Part shown: positions 26,508 through 36,315 of the stretch, in pieces
How the letters are laid out: each line of letters starts with the position of its first letter
Position numbering within the stretch: the first letter of the stretch is position 1
From: Elusimicrobiota bacterium
GTDB taxonomy: Bacteria; Elusimicrobiota; Elusimicrobia; Elusimicrobiales; UBA9959
Reading direction: 5' to 3'
Length of the DNA: 64,000 nt
Assembly (NCBI GenBank): GCA_012517285.1
Contig: JAAYVG010000038.1
Location: forward strand, 1-64,000
Notes under the pieces: generated by a model
The model's database searches: none
The model's input: only the letters and a program-made list of their open reading frames with translations
What the model was told of the DNA's origin: nothing
Position numbers and translations under genes: made by a program

Positions 26508-28280
26508 CTAATCAACATCACTGCCTGTTACCCTTATTATTTCCTCAACAGTTGTAAGCCCCATAAGCATTTTTCTTATAGCTGATTCTCTCAGAGTAAC
26601 CATCCCATTTTTTTTAGCAATATCCTTTATCTGATTGGCATCAGCCTTATCTATTATCAGTTTTCTTATCGGATCTGTAACCTCAAGTATTTCATGAATC
26701 CCTACTCTCCCCTTATAACCGGTGCCCGTACATCTATCACAACCCTTTCCCTTATATAGGATTAGCTTGCCATTCTGTAAATTTTGATCAATAAGACTTT
26801 TTGGGGCACCCAGCCCTGTTATAAGCTCAGGCTGAACCTCATATGCTTCCCTGCAAGCCGTGCAGACAGTTCTCACAAGACGCTGTGCAACGATCATAAG
26901 CAGTGTAGATGATGTAAGGAATGGTTCAATGCCCATCATCCCTATTCTTGTTATTGATCCCGCAGCATCGTTTGTGTGAAGCGTAGAAAAGACAAGGTGG
27001 CCAGTCATAGCAGCAGTTATAGCTGTTGACATAGTTTCAAAATCTCTTATCTCACCAACCATTATTATATCTGGATCCTGCCTCAAAAACGATCTCAAAC
27101 CACTTGCAAATGTTAAACCAACATCAGTATTAACGCTCACCTGATTTATCCCATCAAGATTATACTCAACAGGATCCTCTATGGTTGATATATTGACATC
27201 AGGAGCATTCAAAGTTGCAAGGGCAGAGTAAAGCGTTGTTGATTTACCAGAACCGGTAGGACCGGTTATAAGATTTATACCGTGAGGTGCCTTTATACAC
27301 TTTGAAAATATTGCTAAATTTTCTGGCTCAAAGCCTAGGTCATCAAGCCTCAGCTTTAAACCTGATGAGTCAAGTATCCTCATAACAATCTTCTCACCAA
27401 AGACACATGGCAGCACAGATACCCTTAGATCTATCTCTTTATCCATAAGCCTTATTTTTATTCTTCCATCCTGAGGAATTCTTCTCTCAGATATATCAAG
27501 TGTTGCCATTATCTTGAGCCTTGATACGATAGCATTATGAAATTTCTTTGGTATCGGTGGTTGAGGATGGAGAACGCCATCTATTCTGAACCTGACCTTA
27601 GTTTCCTTATATGATGGCTCTATATGGATATCAGAGGCATGAGCCTTTATAGCTGATGATATTATGATATTGACCATCTTGATTATCGGGGCTGCCTCGT
27701 TTTTGTTTTCAAGTGATATTATATCATCCTTTTCATCATCCTTCTTTTCAATGAGAGATAGCTCTTCATCGCTTTCATCAGATTGAGTCTTTTTTAATAT
27801 TTCATCAAGGGCCTGCTGTGAAGATTTATTTCCGTAATATTTTTCTATCGCAGATGAGATATCATCCTCAAGTGAAAAAATAGGCTCTATGTTAAAACCT
27901 GTCATAAGCTTGAGTTCATCAAGAACAACAATATTTAGTGGATCAATCATAGCCACGCTTAAAAGGTTCTGATCCTTTTTTATCGCTATAAGATTATACC
28001 TTCTTGCTATGCTTTCAGGAATTAACGAAACAATATCAGGACTGAGATCAAGATTTGATAACTCAATAAATTTTATGGCAAACTGCTTGCTTAAAAATTC
28101 AAGAAGCTGTTTCTCTGTTATAAATCCTTTTTCTATCAGTATCTGCCCAAGCTTGAGTCCACTTTTCTTCTGATCTTCAAGGGCCTCATTAAGCTGCTCA
28201 CGAGTTATAAAAGAATTTAAAACAAGCATTTCCCCAAGTCTTTTTGATATGTTTATTTTAAAATTTGCCATTAATACCAT
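26508..28280 (-). CDS. pilB: Type IV pilus assembly ATPase PilB
   Basis: 590 aa. The N-terminal MshEN/GspE_N domain spans about residues 10-150 (GQILIEKGFITEKQLLEFL). The ATPase core has GPTGSGKSTTLYSAL, IEDPVEYNLDGI and IMVGEIRDFETM. A zinc-binding CTAC...CDRC pair follows. ATG at 28271 (MANFKINISK) may be the true start. TATAAT lies exactly 7 nt before it and no Shine-Dalgarno is visible, consistent with a leaderless transcript, although read-through from the gene 21 bp upstream is also possible. It powers pilus extension. Confidence 0.96.
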   Translation of the reverse strand: MVLMANFKINISKRLGEMLVLNSFITREQLNEALEDQKKSGLKLGQILIEKGFITEKQLLEFLSKQFAIKFIELSNLDLSPDIVSLIPESIARRYNLIAIKKDQNLLSVAMIDPLNIVVLDELKLMTGFNIEPIFSLEDDISSAIEKYYGNKSSQQALDEILKKTQSDESDEELSLIEKKDDEKDDIISLENKNEAAPIIKMVNIIISSAIKAHASDIHIEPSYKETKVRFRIDGVLHPQPPIPKKFHNAIVSRLKIMATLDISERRIPQDGRIKIRLMDKEIDLRVSVLPCVFGEKIVMRILDSSGLKLRLDDLGFEPENLAIFSKCIKAPHGINLITGPTGSGKSTTLYSALATLNAPDVNISTIEDPVEYNLDGINQVSVNTDVGLTFASGLRSFLRQDPDIIMVGEIRDFETMSTAITAAMTGHLVFSTLHTNDAAGSITRIGMMGIEPFLTSSTLLMIVAQRLVRTVCTACREAYEVQPELITGLGAPKSLIDQNLQNGKLILYKGKGCDRCTGTGYKGRVGIHEILEVTDPIRKLIIDKADANQIKDIAKKNGMVTLRESAIRKMLMGLTTVEEIIRVTGSDVD

Positions 28281-28301
28281 TATACATAAAGATTAATATA
28301 T

Positions 28302-30251
28302 CTAAAACATCTCATCATCCTTATCCATATTCTCAGCTATTTTTTTATTTTTTTTGCTAATAACCTTTTTTGTTGTGACACTCCCAGAAAGCAGTTCTAT
28401 TGCATTATTATTTATACCCCTAATAATTTTATTTTTTTTGACATCGACCTCAAAGAGGTAAACTATTGGTTCACTTTTATACCTTAAAACCCTGTACTGC
28501 ACAACAAATAGATCCCCACTGAGATATGTTGCATTCCACTCCTCCCTGACCTGATTGCTCGCTGAAAAAGTATTTGAGAACCAATTGCCAATACTTCCCT
28601 TTCCACTGCCAAGTTGGTAATTTTTTACAACATCTATCGCTTTTTTAACATCATCATTTATTTTTGCTATGTCTATATCTGATGAAACTGTAGATTGCTT
28701 CTTTGCAGCATCACCTTTACTATCTGCAACAGCTTCTTCCTTTGGAAACTTTGGAGTGGCATAGGATTGATTTGATTTTGAATCCGATCTAAGTATATAC
28801 ATTATTGACACAGCAAAAAGAGCAACGAATAGAATAGCAGCTAAGACTTCAATAACAACCTTAAACTTACCACTGCTTTTTTTCTTTTTCATCCCCTGAG
28901 AAAGATCTATTTTATTATCTGGAGGCTTGATCTCTTTATCAGACGCGTTAACTGTATTTACTGATGGCTCAGTAGGAACTGTTTTATCATTTTTATTTTT
29001 AACTGAGTTTTCTAAAGCAATATCAGGGGTGGCTGTATCCATTGTTGAATCAGATGAATTTTCTTTATCACCTGCATTAACAACAGCTACAGGTTTAACA
29101 AATCTTTTTGGAGGTGTGAGTCTTAAATTCTGTGAAAGCAATGGGTCAACATCCTTTTTTTCTTCTTGTGGCTCATCATTTTTTTTGTTTTCATAGTTTA
29201 ACTCCTCAATATTCTTTGATTCAACCACATCCATATTGGTTTTAACAGGCTCAAGTTTTATATCAGCAAACTGAAAACCAGTTTTATCCTCAGTTGCTTC
29301 CTCTTTAAAGGAATCCAGCTTCAACTCATCAATATCAACATCAGCAGCGACAGCACTATCATCGGAGCTGTCTAAATTCATATCAACCCTTGAAAGATCT
29401 CTGACAGGCCCAGAGAATGTATCAAACTCCTCTTCCCTTTCAGGCTTTCCCTCATCTTTAACATTTGTCTCAAAAACATTTTCTTTTATAATGGTTTCAT
29501 GATTATTATTTTCATCAACACCACCAGCTATAACACCATCTGTCCTATCATTTTTTGTGGTTTCTTTATCCGATTCATAAATACTTTGAACAGATGTATT
29601 TTCATCATAACTGTTAGCCTCAACTTCGGAAATTTTTCCAAAATCAGTTTCCTTGTTTAAAAGAATCTCATCTTTCTTCTCAATAGTCTTTATATCATTT
29701 TCTTTTATAACAGGTTTTTCATCCGTTTTTTTTGATTCAGCTAAATCGGTTTGTTCAGCATCTTTTTTTACATCTCTAATCCCTTCTGATAATATTTTTA
29801 TCTCACTATCCTTTTCAAAAAGCTTGTTTTCATATCTCTGTATAAGATTTGTGGCTCTATCAAGATTTTTTTCTATGATATCAATCCTTGATTCAAGATA
29901 TGAGATCTTGTCCTTATAAAGCTGTATTTCTCTTTCTTTGATCTCAATATTTTCCTTTAAGACCTCCTTTTCTCCTATAACCTCATCCAAATTGTCTCTA
30001 TTCCTATTTTCTTCAATTGAGCTTACAGAATTTATGATCTCATCGATATTGATTTCATCCACTATAACATTTCTATTAAAATATTTTTCAAACTCTGGAA
30101 GTTCTTTTACAAAATACCAATTTGATGGCTTAACCCCATCCATCTCATAGGGGCACACCAACAGATCCTCATCAAAATAACTTCTATTAATGATTTCTTT
30201 TATATTTAATGGCCCGAGAACGTTATCGTTTACAAATATCCAGTATCTCAT
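28302..30251 (-). CDS. GYF_2-like domain, coiled-coil, single-pass membrane protein (paralog 1)
   Basis: 649 aa. Residues 1-60 match the GYF_2/DUF4339 pattern (RYWIFVNDNVLGPLNIKEI...SNWYFVKELPEF). A coiled coil follows (about 75-155), then about 300 acidic, low-complexity residues. One membrane helix is present near 465-487 (AAILFVALFAVSIMYIL), then a 160-aa C-terminal domain, probably outside the cytoplasm. A second protein of the same design is encoded at 32309. The gene is immediately upstream of pilB (21 bp), suggesting a link to pilus assembly or its control (inference). Function unknown. Confidence 0.75.
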   Translation of the reverse strand: MRYWIFVNDNVLGPLNIKEIINRSYFDEDLLVCPYEMDGVKPSNWYFVKELPEFEKYFNRNVIVDEINIDEIINSVSSIEENRNRDNLDEVIGEKEVLKENIEIKEREIQLYKDKISYLESRIDIIEKNLDRATNLIQRYENKLFEKDSEIKILSEGIRDVKKDAEQTDLAESKKTDEKPVIKENDIKTIEKKDEILLNKETDFGKISEVEANSYDENTSVQSIYESDKETTKNDRTDGVIAGGVDENNNHETIIKENVFETNVKDEGKPEREEEFDTFSGPVRDLSRVDMNLDSSDDSAVAADVDIDELKLDSFKEEATEDKTGFQFADIKLEPVKTNMDVVESKNIEELNYENKKNDEPQEEKKDVDPLLSQNLRLTPPKRFVKPVAVVNAGDKENSSDSTMDTATPDIALENSVKNKNDKTVPTEPSVNTVNASDKEIKPPDNKIDLSQGMKKKKSSGKFKVVIEVLAAILFVALFAVSIMYILRSDSKSNQSYATPKFPKEEAVADSKGDAAKKQSTVSSDIDIAKINDDVKKAIDVVKNYQLGSGKGSIGNWFSNTFSASNQVREEWNATYLSGDLFVVQYRVLRYKSEPIVYLFEVDVKKNKIIRGINNNAIELLSGSVTTKKVISKKNKKIAENMDKDDEMF

Positions 30252-30263
30252 AAATAAATCTTA

Positions 30264-30300
30264 GTAATAAAAAAACACAAAAATATGAAATTTTTATTAC
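30264..30300. terminator. AT-rich hairpin between gltX and the GYF_2 gene
   Basis: GTAATAAAAA and TTTTTATTAC form a perfect 10-bp inverted repeat with a 17-nt spacer, downstream of the gltX stop. It could end the gltX transcript, but it is all A/T rich and overlaps the likely promoter of the next gene. Confidence 0.4.
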
Positions 30301-30328
30301 AAATATAACAAATCAAAGATGATAGATT

Positions 30329-31813
30329 TCAGGACAAGCTATCTGATACAATTTTTAGAGCTTCATCTATTCTTTTAATGACAAGATCTTTACCAAAATA
30401 TTCCATCATCTTGAAAAGCGTAGGGCCCTCAGTTCTCCCGCTCACGCTTACCCTAAGAGGATGGAAAACCTGACCTGCTTTATAACCATTTTCTTTTGCA
30501 AAAGCCCTTGTTTTTTCCTCTATGACAGTATCCTTAAAATCATCTATTGAAGTATAAACAGCTTTTATACCACTCAGTATTTTTAAAACCTCAGGCTTTT
30601 TTAAAACCTTCTCCACAGCATCAGGATTGTAGTTGATCTCATCAATGAAGAAAAAATCTACCAGCTTTGGTATATCGCTCAAAAGCTTATATTTTTCTTG
30701 TTCAAGAGCAACTATCTCAACAGGACTGACCCTTGATTTTGATAGATCTATGCCTGCATCTTTGATAAATGGGATGGCATAATCAAAAAGCTGATCCTTT
30801 GATAGCTTTCTTATATACTCACCATTCATCCATTTAAGCTTGACAGGATCAAATATAGCAGGATTCTTTTGGCATCCATCAAGGCTAAACTTTTCTTCTA
30901 ACTCTCCAACCTCAAAAATCTGCTGACTGTCCTTGGTTGACCATCCCAAGAGTGCTAAATAGTTTTTCATAGTATTTGGAAGATATCCCTCCTTCCTATA
31001 CTCGCCAACACTTGTTGCCCCATGACGCTTTGAAAGCCTTGAACCATCAGGTCCGAGTATCATTGAAAGATGAGCAAACTCTGGAAGCTTCCAGCCAAAT
31101 GCCTTGTAGAGATTTATCTGCAAAGGAGTGTTGGAAATGTGATCATCACCCCTTATTATATGGGACATCTCCATAAGATGATCATCAATAACACAGGCAA
31201 AGTTATAGGTAGGATATCCGCTTGCCTTTATCATTATAAAGTCATAAAGAAGTTTGTTCTCAAAAGATAGATGACCGTGAATAAGGTCATTCCACTCAGT
31301 GACTCCATCATCTGGCATCTTAAACCTTATAACAGGTTTTCTTCCCTCAGCTCGAAATTTTTCTATCTGCTCATTGGTAAGATTCCTGCATCTTCCATCA
31401 TATCTTGGAGGTCTTTTCTCAAGAGTTGCCTTTTTCCTCATCTCTTCAAGCTCTTCAGGGGTACAGTAACAGTAATATGCATACCCCTTCTCAATCAAAA
31501 AATCGACATATTTTTTATATATTCCCCGAGCCTCTCTTTTGCTCTGGATATAAGGGCCATAATCACCCTTTTCATCATCCTCACTCATAGCACCCTCATC
31601 CCAGTTCAATCCAAGCCATTTAAGACTTTCAAATATTGAATGCATTGATTCTCTGGTACTCCTAAGTTCATCAGTATCTTCTATCCTCAAGATGAATGTC
31701 CCGTTATATTTTCTTGCGAAAAGATAATTAAAAAGGGCAGTTCTTGCTCCTCCTATATGGAGGTGCCCGGTAGGTGAAGGTGCAAATCTTACTCTTATTT
31801 TATTGTTTTCCAT
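30329..31813 (-). CDS. gltX: Glutamyl-tRNA synthetase
   Basis: 494 aa class I synthetase. The HIGH motif lies in RFAPSPTGHLHIGGARTALF and the KMSKS equivalent is SKRHGAT. The Rossmann core includes FILRIEDTD and the C-terminal anticodon-binding domain is present. It charges tRNA-Glu, and tRNA-Gln if the organism uses the GatCAB route, which this window cannot decide. TATAAT (31821-31826 on the minus strand) ends 7 nt before the ATG with no Shine-Dalgarno, so the mRNA is probably leaderless. The gene is monocistronic by spacing. Confidence 0.98.
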   Translation of the reverse strand: MENNKIRVRFAPSPTGHLHIGGARTALFNYLFARKYNGTFILRIEDTDELRSTRESMHSIFESLKWLGLNWDEGAMSEDDEKGDYGPYIQSKREARGIYKKYVDFLIEKGYAYYCYCTPEELEEMRKKATLEKRPPRYDGRCRNLTNEQIEKFRAEGRKPVIRFKMPDDGVTEWNDLIHGHLSFENKLLYDFIMIKASGYPTYNFACVIDDHLMEMSHIIRGDDHISNTPLQINLYKAFGWKLPEFAHLSMILGPDGSRLSKRHGATSVGEYRKEGYLPNTMKNYLALLGWSTKDSQQIFEVGELEEKFSLDGCQKNPAIFDPVKLKWMNGEYIRKLSKDQLFDYAIPFIKDAGIDLSKSRVSPVEIVALEQEKYKLLSDIPKLVDFFFIDEINYNPDAVEKVLKKPEVLKILSGIKAVYTSIDDFKDTVIEEKTRAFAKENGYKAGQVFHPLRVSVSGRTEGPTLFKMMEYFGKDLVIKRIDEALKIVSDSLS

Positions 31814-31820
31814 AAATAAT

Positions 31821-31826
31821 ATTATA
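31821..31826 (-). promoter_or_regulatory. -10 hexamer of gltX, leaderless configuration
   Basis: TATAAT on the minus strand followed by ATTATTT and then the gltX ATG. The expected start of transcription coincides with the A of the start codon. No clear -35 consensus is visible. Confidence 0.55.
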
Positions 31827-32006
31827 TAAAAAAGATTGAGATATATATTTTAGGGTTCGCTATTTTTATTAAAAAAATAAGGTTATAACCATTCCAAGTT
31901 TGTTATAATATATTTTATTGAATTTATGTTATATACAAATGATAACGGCAGAATTTAATGGCGTAAGTGTTGTTTTTAAAATATATAATTTCTAAAATTT
32001 AATTTA

Positions 32007-32281
32007 GGGTTCACTGAAAAAGTCTATTTGCGATAGAAATTAGCCGATTTTTAGCCGAGACGAGGAGCGAGGAGCGAGCATACACGAATAGTGTCTGTAA
32101 ACGACGAGCAACGAAGTCGCAGGCAAAAATAGACAATTTATACGCAAAAGGTTTGAAAAAATTGCCCGGAATTTGTTAACAATACTTAAAAAACCTTGCA
32201 GTTTTAATCTAAGTTTCAATGTTTTAAAGAACAATTTTTCATTGTTTAAAATTCAAAGCGTTAGACTTTTTCAGTGAACCC
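32007..32281. mobile_element. 275-bp MITE-like element with perfect 20-bp terminal inverted repeats
   Basis: Both ends carry GGGTTCACTGAAAAAGTCTA in inverted orientation (32007-32026 and 32262-32281). They are flanked by a 6-bp direct repeat AATTTA (32001-32006, 32282-32287). No transposase is encoded. The interior is less AT-rich than its surroundings, with GAGGAGCGAGGAGCGAGC, and has a second inverted pair (TCTATTTGC/GCAAAAATAGA). The rest of the gltX-GYF_2 gap (31814-32000) holds only AT-rich sequence with a possible TATAAT. The element ends about 27 bp before the next start codon. Confidence 0.85.
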
Positions 32282-32308
32282 AATTTAGAATACAGGAATG
32301 AGGTAATT

Positions 32309-34435
32309 ATGAAATACTGGGCATATATAAACGATGAAATAAAAGGCCCTCTTGAAAAAGAAGAAATAATGAAGTTAGAAGGATTCAATGCTTCAACACT
32401 TATCTGCCCTCAATCACCTCTTGAGGAGGAGACAAAGGAGTGGAAAGAGGCTTCATCCTTTCCTGAATTTGCCACAGCTGCCACTCCTGCACATAATATT
32501 GATGAAACCAGTAAATCAGAGGGAGACATAAACTCCGGAAAACTTAATGTATCTGATAAGAAAGAAGACATAATGATAGAAAGATTCAGTATGGAGAACA
32601 TATTTACCACTCCCGTTGACTCTAATAATATAAATTTAGACATACCAAACACCGATCCTCTCACACTCTCACAGATAAGAAACAGAGAGGATGAAGTCTC
32701 TCAAGATCTTTCATCAGAGGAAGAGGTAAAAAAGAGAACAAGCTCAGATCCAATGACACTCTCACAGATAAAAAACAGGGGAGAATCAATGATTGAGAAA
32801 ATGGAATCAGATAATGAAAAGAAAAATACTGTATCACAAGACTCCACTTCAAACGAATCAAATGATGTTGAACCAAAAACTGATGATGATACAAATAAAA
32901 ATCTTGAAGGAATAGAAGACTTTGATATACCTGATACAGATTCACTCATTTCTTCAGATGTATCTGCCACAACTGCCGATGAGCAACCAGTTGAGATGCC
33001 TCGCGAAGAACCAGAAGAATTTAATGTAAAACCGTTGGAAGCAAAGAATATCACTGAGGAAGATCTTAAAATCTCAACTAGAGAAAGCAATCAGGATAAC
33101 GATGTTAATATGTTGCCCGTGGATGATCTAAAATCAACAGATATAAACGAAAACACTATGGGCAGTTCCTCTGCCAATATTAACAATAATTTATCAAACA
33201 TATCAGAAACAGACATAAACAAAATAAAGGAAGAGATCCTTTCTGAGGTAAAAATACTGATAGACGAGATAAATTCAGAGACTGTAAAAAAGGAAGAGCT
33301 TGAAAATATTAAAAATGAAATTGACAATAAATTATCAGCTATATCAGTTCCGCCTCAGCCACAGAGCGACACCAACGAGGTATTAAATCATCTTGAGATA
33401 GAGGTCAATGATTTATCAGCAAAGCTTGATATGATTCAAAAAAGGCTTGATGAATCACAAAAAAGCAGCACAACTTTAAAACAAGAGGAAGAAGTCATTG
33501 AGCAAAATCTAAAACCTGCAAACATAGAAAGGCTTGATAAAGTGGATAAGAAAGAAGCTACAAAAACTGTTGTTATGCCGTTGGATGAAAAAAAAGAAAA
33601 TAAAAAATTATCAGAGTTACCAAAAAAAATTTTAAAGCCATTGATAACAATTATTCTCATCATAGTAGCTGCAGTAGGAATACTTTTTTTTCTCAAAAGT
33701 GCTGGCATATTTGATATAACAAAGCTGTTTTCTAAAAAGGATAGCAATATTCAGATTCAAACCAAACCTCAGGTGGATAAGACAGATAACTCAACAAATC
33801 TTCTTTCACCAGATATATCGACAATGACATCAGTCTCTACAACAACGGAAACAGGGAATTTTAATCTGATGAATTCTACACCAACACAGCTACCAGAGAT
33901 GAAACCAGGCGAACAGATGAAACTCGGCCAGAATAACCCTCTAACTTCTGACAATGCTATACTCAATGAGGTTAAAAATTATAGGATGGAAATAAATGAG
34001 AATTTAGAGCAGGTGATAAAGAAAATTGTAAGAGAGAAGAAGGCAAATGTTAACAGTATAAATTGGGGGATCATACCTGATAAGGATAGCACATACTTAA
34101 TAACAGCAACTGTTAAAAACAAAAAAAATATTCTTTTTAAGTTTAATTATGAACCGAACAGTAAAATCTTAAAGCCGCTGAATACTCTTTCTATTAACAC
34201 AATAAATATTCTTATGGGTAAAGCAAACCCACAGAGGCAAAACAAAAAAGTTCAACCAAAATCAACTGCAAAACAAAAATCAAATACTCATAAGACTGAA
34301 CAAAAACCTTTACAACAACCTACAAAAGAAGCTATTCAGGAATCCACTGATGAAGAACCTATTGATAAACAAAACACCGATGCTACAGGTGGTGATGAGA
34401 CATCTGAGGATGAATATTTAATAATTGGTGAATAG
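32309..34435 (+). CDS. GYF_2-like domain, single-pass membrane protein (paralog 2)
   Basis: 708 aa with the same architecture as the 28302-30251 protein: N-terminal GYF_2-like domain (KYWAYINDEIKGPLEKEEI...EWKEASSFPEF), a long acidic low-complexity region, a coiled coil (about 305-395), one membrane helix (about 440-460, LITIILIIVAAVGILFFL) and a C-terminal domain with a glutamine-rich tail. A short motif DPLTLSQIRNR is repeated as DPMTLSQIKNR. TGAGGTAATT precedes the ATG. The MITE-like element lies just upstream and may affect expression. Function unknown. The two paralogs flank gltX on opposite strands. Confidence 0.75.
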   Translation: MKYWAYINDEIKGPLEKEEIMKLEGFNASTLICPQSPLEEETKEWKEASSFPEFATAATPAHNIDETSKSEGDINSGKLNVSDKKEDIMIERFSMENIFTTPVDSNNINLDIPNTDPLTLSQIRNREDEVSQDLSSEEEVKKRTSSDPMTLSQIKNRGESMIEKMESDNEKKNTVSQDSTSNESNDVEPKTDDDTNKNLEGIEDFDIPDTDSLISSDVSATTADEQPVEMPREEPEEFNVKPLEAKNITEEDLKISTRESNQDNDVNMLPVDDLKSTDINENTMGSSSANINNNLSNISETDINKIKEEILSEVKILIDEINSETVKKEELENIKNEIDNKLSAISVPPQPQSDTNEVLNHLEIEVNDLSAKLDMIQKRLDESQKSSTTLKQEEEVIEQNLKPANIERLDKVDKKEATKTVVMPLDEKKENKKLSELPKKILKPLITIILIIVAAVGILFFLKSAGIFDITKLFSKKDSNIQIQTKPQVDKTDNSTNLLSPDISTMTSVSTTTETGNFNLMNSTPTQLPEMKPGEQMKLGQNNPLTSDNAILNEVKNYRMEINENLEQVIKKIVREKKANVNSINWGIIPDKDSTYLITATVKNKKNILFKFNYEPNSKILKPLNTLSINTINILMGKANPQRQNKKVQPKSTAKQKSNTHKTEQKPLQQPTKEAIQESTDEEPIDKQNTDATGGDETSEDEYLIIGE

Positions 34436-34544
34436 CAATATCGTTTTCCCTTTGGTCCCAGTATATATTAGGGCTTAAAAATATTTATTTATAAACCAAA
34501 GCCCCTTTAAAATATATCATTTAATTGATAAAATTTATATAGTT

Positions 34545-35363
34545 ATGGTTCTTAAGCTTTTGGGAAAAAGGTTTACACTGATCCTTTTATTGAATGCTAT
34601 AATAGCTACAGCTATGCCATTTTTACTTTGTTCAGAGGCTATTGACCCTGATGTAGAAAGATATTTTGAGGGAAAATACGGTTATTTAAACGTCAACAAC
34701 GGTTACAGGGAAAGCCCCGTATCAATAGTTTCCACTGATGAGCAATACAAACCTGATACAACTGATAGAGCTATGGAGTATTCAGTTCTATCTCAGGCTG
34801 ATTTTACTGATATTCCTCTTCACTACAAAATAAAGAACATAGCTACATCGGGGGCTATATCATATTACATATCAAAAAGTGACAAAGAAAATATTAATTT
34901 TAAGAGCTATACGCTCATAGATATAAATATATCAAAAAAAAATTATTCAAAAGTAATGACCATGTTGAGTAAAGATTATGGATTTATAATGGCAGGGGAA
35001 GAGAATTATATAGATAAAAAAGACAGCCTCTTAACCATATTTGGCTGGATAGAGGAAAAATATTTTAACAAACTTTCATATGTAAAAGATATTGAATCCT
35101 ATTCTTTATCCAAAAGAGATATAAAAGCTCCTGTGATGGGCATATCAATGACTGTTAAAATACCCAACGACAGAAAGATAGATGTTTTTGTATTAAAGTT
35201 TATAGAAAAACTCGAGGAATATGGCTTTCAGAAAAATAACATTGAGATGCTATCAGATGGTAAAAAATACAGGTTTGCTGTTATAAAGATAAATGGGCTC
35301 ATACCCATAGACAAAACACGCGAGCTCATATCAAACCCTTTCGTTATAAAAATAAATTCTTGA
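34545..35363 (+). CDS. Exported protein of unknown function
   Basis: 272 aa. The N-terminus has a hydrophobic signal-like segment (about 8-28, FTLILLLNAIIATAMPFLLC), so the mature protein is probably periplasmic or envelope-attached. LLC is a weak lipobox. The rest has two alpha/beta stretches (about 95-160 and 190-270) that could be related repeats. I recognise no family. No Shine-Dalgarno is visible. It lies 109 bp after the GYF_2-like gene on the same strand, which may indicate a shared envelope role. Confidence 0.6.
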   Translation: MVLKLLGKRFTLILLLNAIIATAMPFLLCSEAIDPDVERYFEGKYGYLNVNNGYRESPVSIVSTDEQYKPDTTDRAMEYSVLSQADFTDIPLHYKIKNIATSGAISYYISKSDKENINFKSYTLIDINISKKNYSKVMTMLSKDYGFIMAGEENYIDKKDSLLTIFGWIEEKYFNKLSYVKDIESYSLSKRDIKAPVMGISMTVKIPNDRKIDVFVLKFIEKLEEYGFQKNNIEMLSDGKKYRFAVIKINGLIPIDKTRELISNPFVIKINS

Positions 35364-35389
35364 AAAAATTCAACTGATATTTTTCAAGA
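35358..35389. terminator. AT-rich hairpin between convergent genes
   Basis: TCTTGAAAAA and TTTTTCAAGA form a perfect 10-bp stem that includes the upstream stop codon. It lies between the plus-strand exported protein and minus-strand pdxA and could terminate both. Confidence 0.5.
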
Positions 35390-35394
35390 TAATC

Positions 35395-36315
35395 TTAATT
35401 TTTAGATACCATATCCATTGCAATTTTTATCGCTTCATACATGGAAGTTTCATCAGCCGTATTTTTATAGGCAATATCAAAAGCTGTCCCGTGAGCGGGT
35501 GATGTCCTTATAAAATCAAGCCCCCATGTTATATGAACTATATCATTTTTATTGTTAAGAAATTTTAAAAGAGGAATGAGCTGATCATGATACATAAAAA
35601 AACCACCACCAGCTTTTTTATTATTATATTTTTTTAAAAGATCATCTGGATTATAAGGCCCAATTACATCAACCCCAGCTTTATTAGTTGCTCTTATTGC
35701 AGGGATTATTTCTTTTACTTCCTCTTTTCCTATGACGCCATCATCACCACAGTGAGGATTTAATCCTGCTACCATAAGCTGAGAATTACAAGCAAAAGCA
35801 TCAGTCATAGACTTGAATAGCTTCAGTTTTGATATTATGTTGTTTTTTTTGACAAACCTGCTAACATCCCTTAATGCAACATGCTCTGTTAAAAGAGCAG
35901 TATTAATCTCACCCTTTTTAAAACACATCAACAATTCTTTTTTAAATCTATCCCTCAGATAGTCAGTATGACCAACATATTTTATTCCAGCAAGAGCCCA
36001 TGCTTTTTTTGATATTGGAGCAGTAACAATTGCGTCAATCTTTTTTTTCTCAGCTAATTTTACTGCTGTTTCAAATACCTTAAAAGAAAGTCTTCCTGAA
36101 AAGACATTTTCCTTGCCCCTTACAAGTTTAAAATTACTGACAGAAGTTTCAATCAATGAACAGAGGTTTGAGTCCCAGCCATTCTCAATAAAAACCGCTT
36201 TACTACCAACAAGAACTATTTTTCTGCGGTCTTTCTCACTAAATCTTCTTAAAGCCCTTACTGTGATCTCAGGACCTATTCCTGAGGCATCACCCTGAGT
36301 TATAAGAATACTCAT
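35395..36315 (-). CDS. pdxA: 4-hydroxythreonine-4-phosphate dehydrogenase
   Basis: 306 aa. NAD-dependent step of the DXP-independent-precursor branch of pyridoxal phosphate synthesis. Motifs are GDASGIGPEI, VTAPISKKAW, GHTDYL, and the metal-binding MYHDQLIPLLK and HGTAFDIAYK. Its start overlaps the upstream surA-like gene by 4 nt, so the three genes ppiC-surA-pdxA form an operon, echoing the surA-pdxA adjacency of Proteobacteria. Confidence 0.94.
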   Translation of the reverse strand: MSILITQGDASGIGPEITVRALRRFSEKDRRKIVLVGSKAVFIENGWDSNLCSLIETSVSNFKLVRGKENVFSGRLSFKVFETAVKLAEKKKIDAIVTAPISKKAWALAGIKYVGHTDYLRDRFKKELLMCFKKGEINTALLTEHVALRDVSRFVKKNNIISKLKLFKSMTDAFACNSQLMVAGLNPHCGDDGVIGKEEVKEIIPAIRATNKAGVDVIGPYNPDDLLKKYNNKKAGGGFFMYHDQLIPLLKFLNNKNDIVHITWGLDFIRTSPAHGTAFDIAYKNTADETSMYEAIKIAMDMVSKN

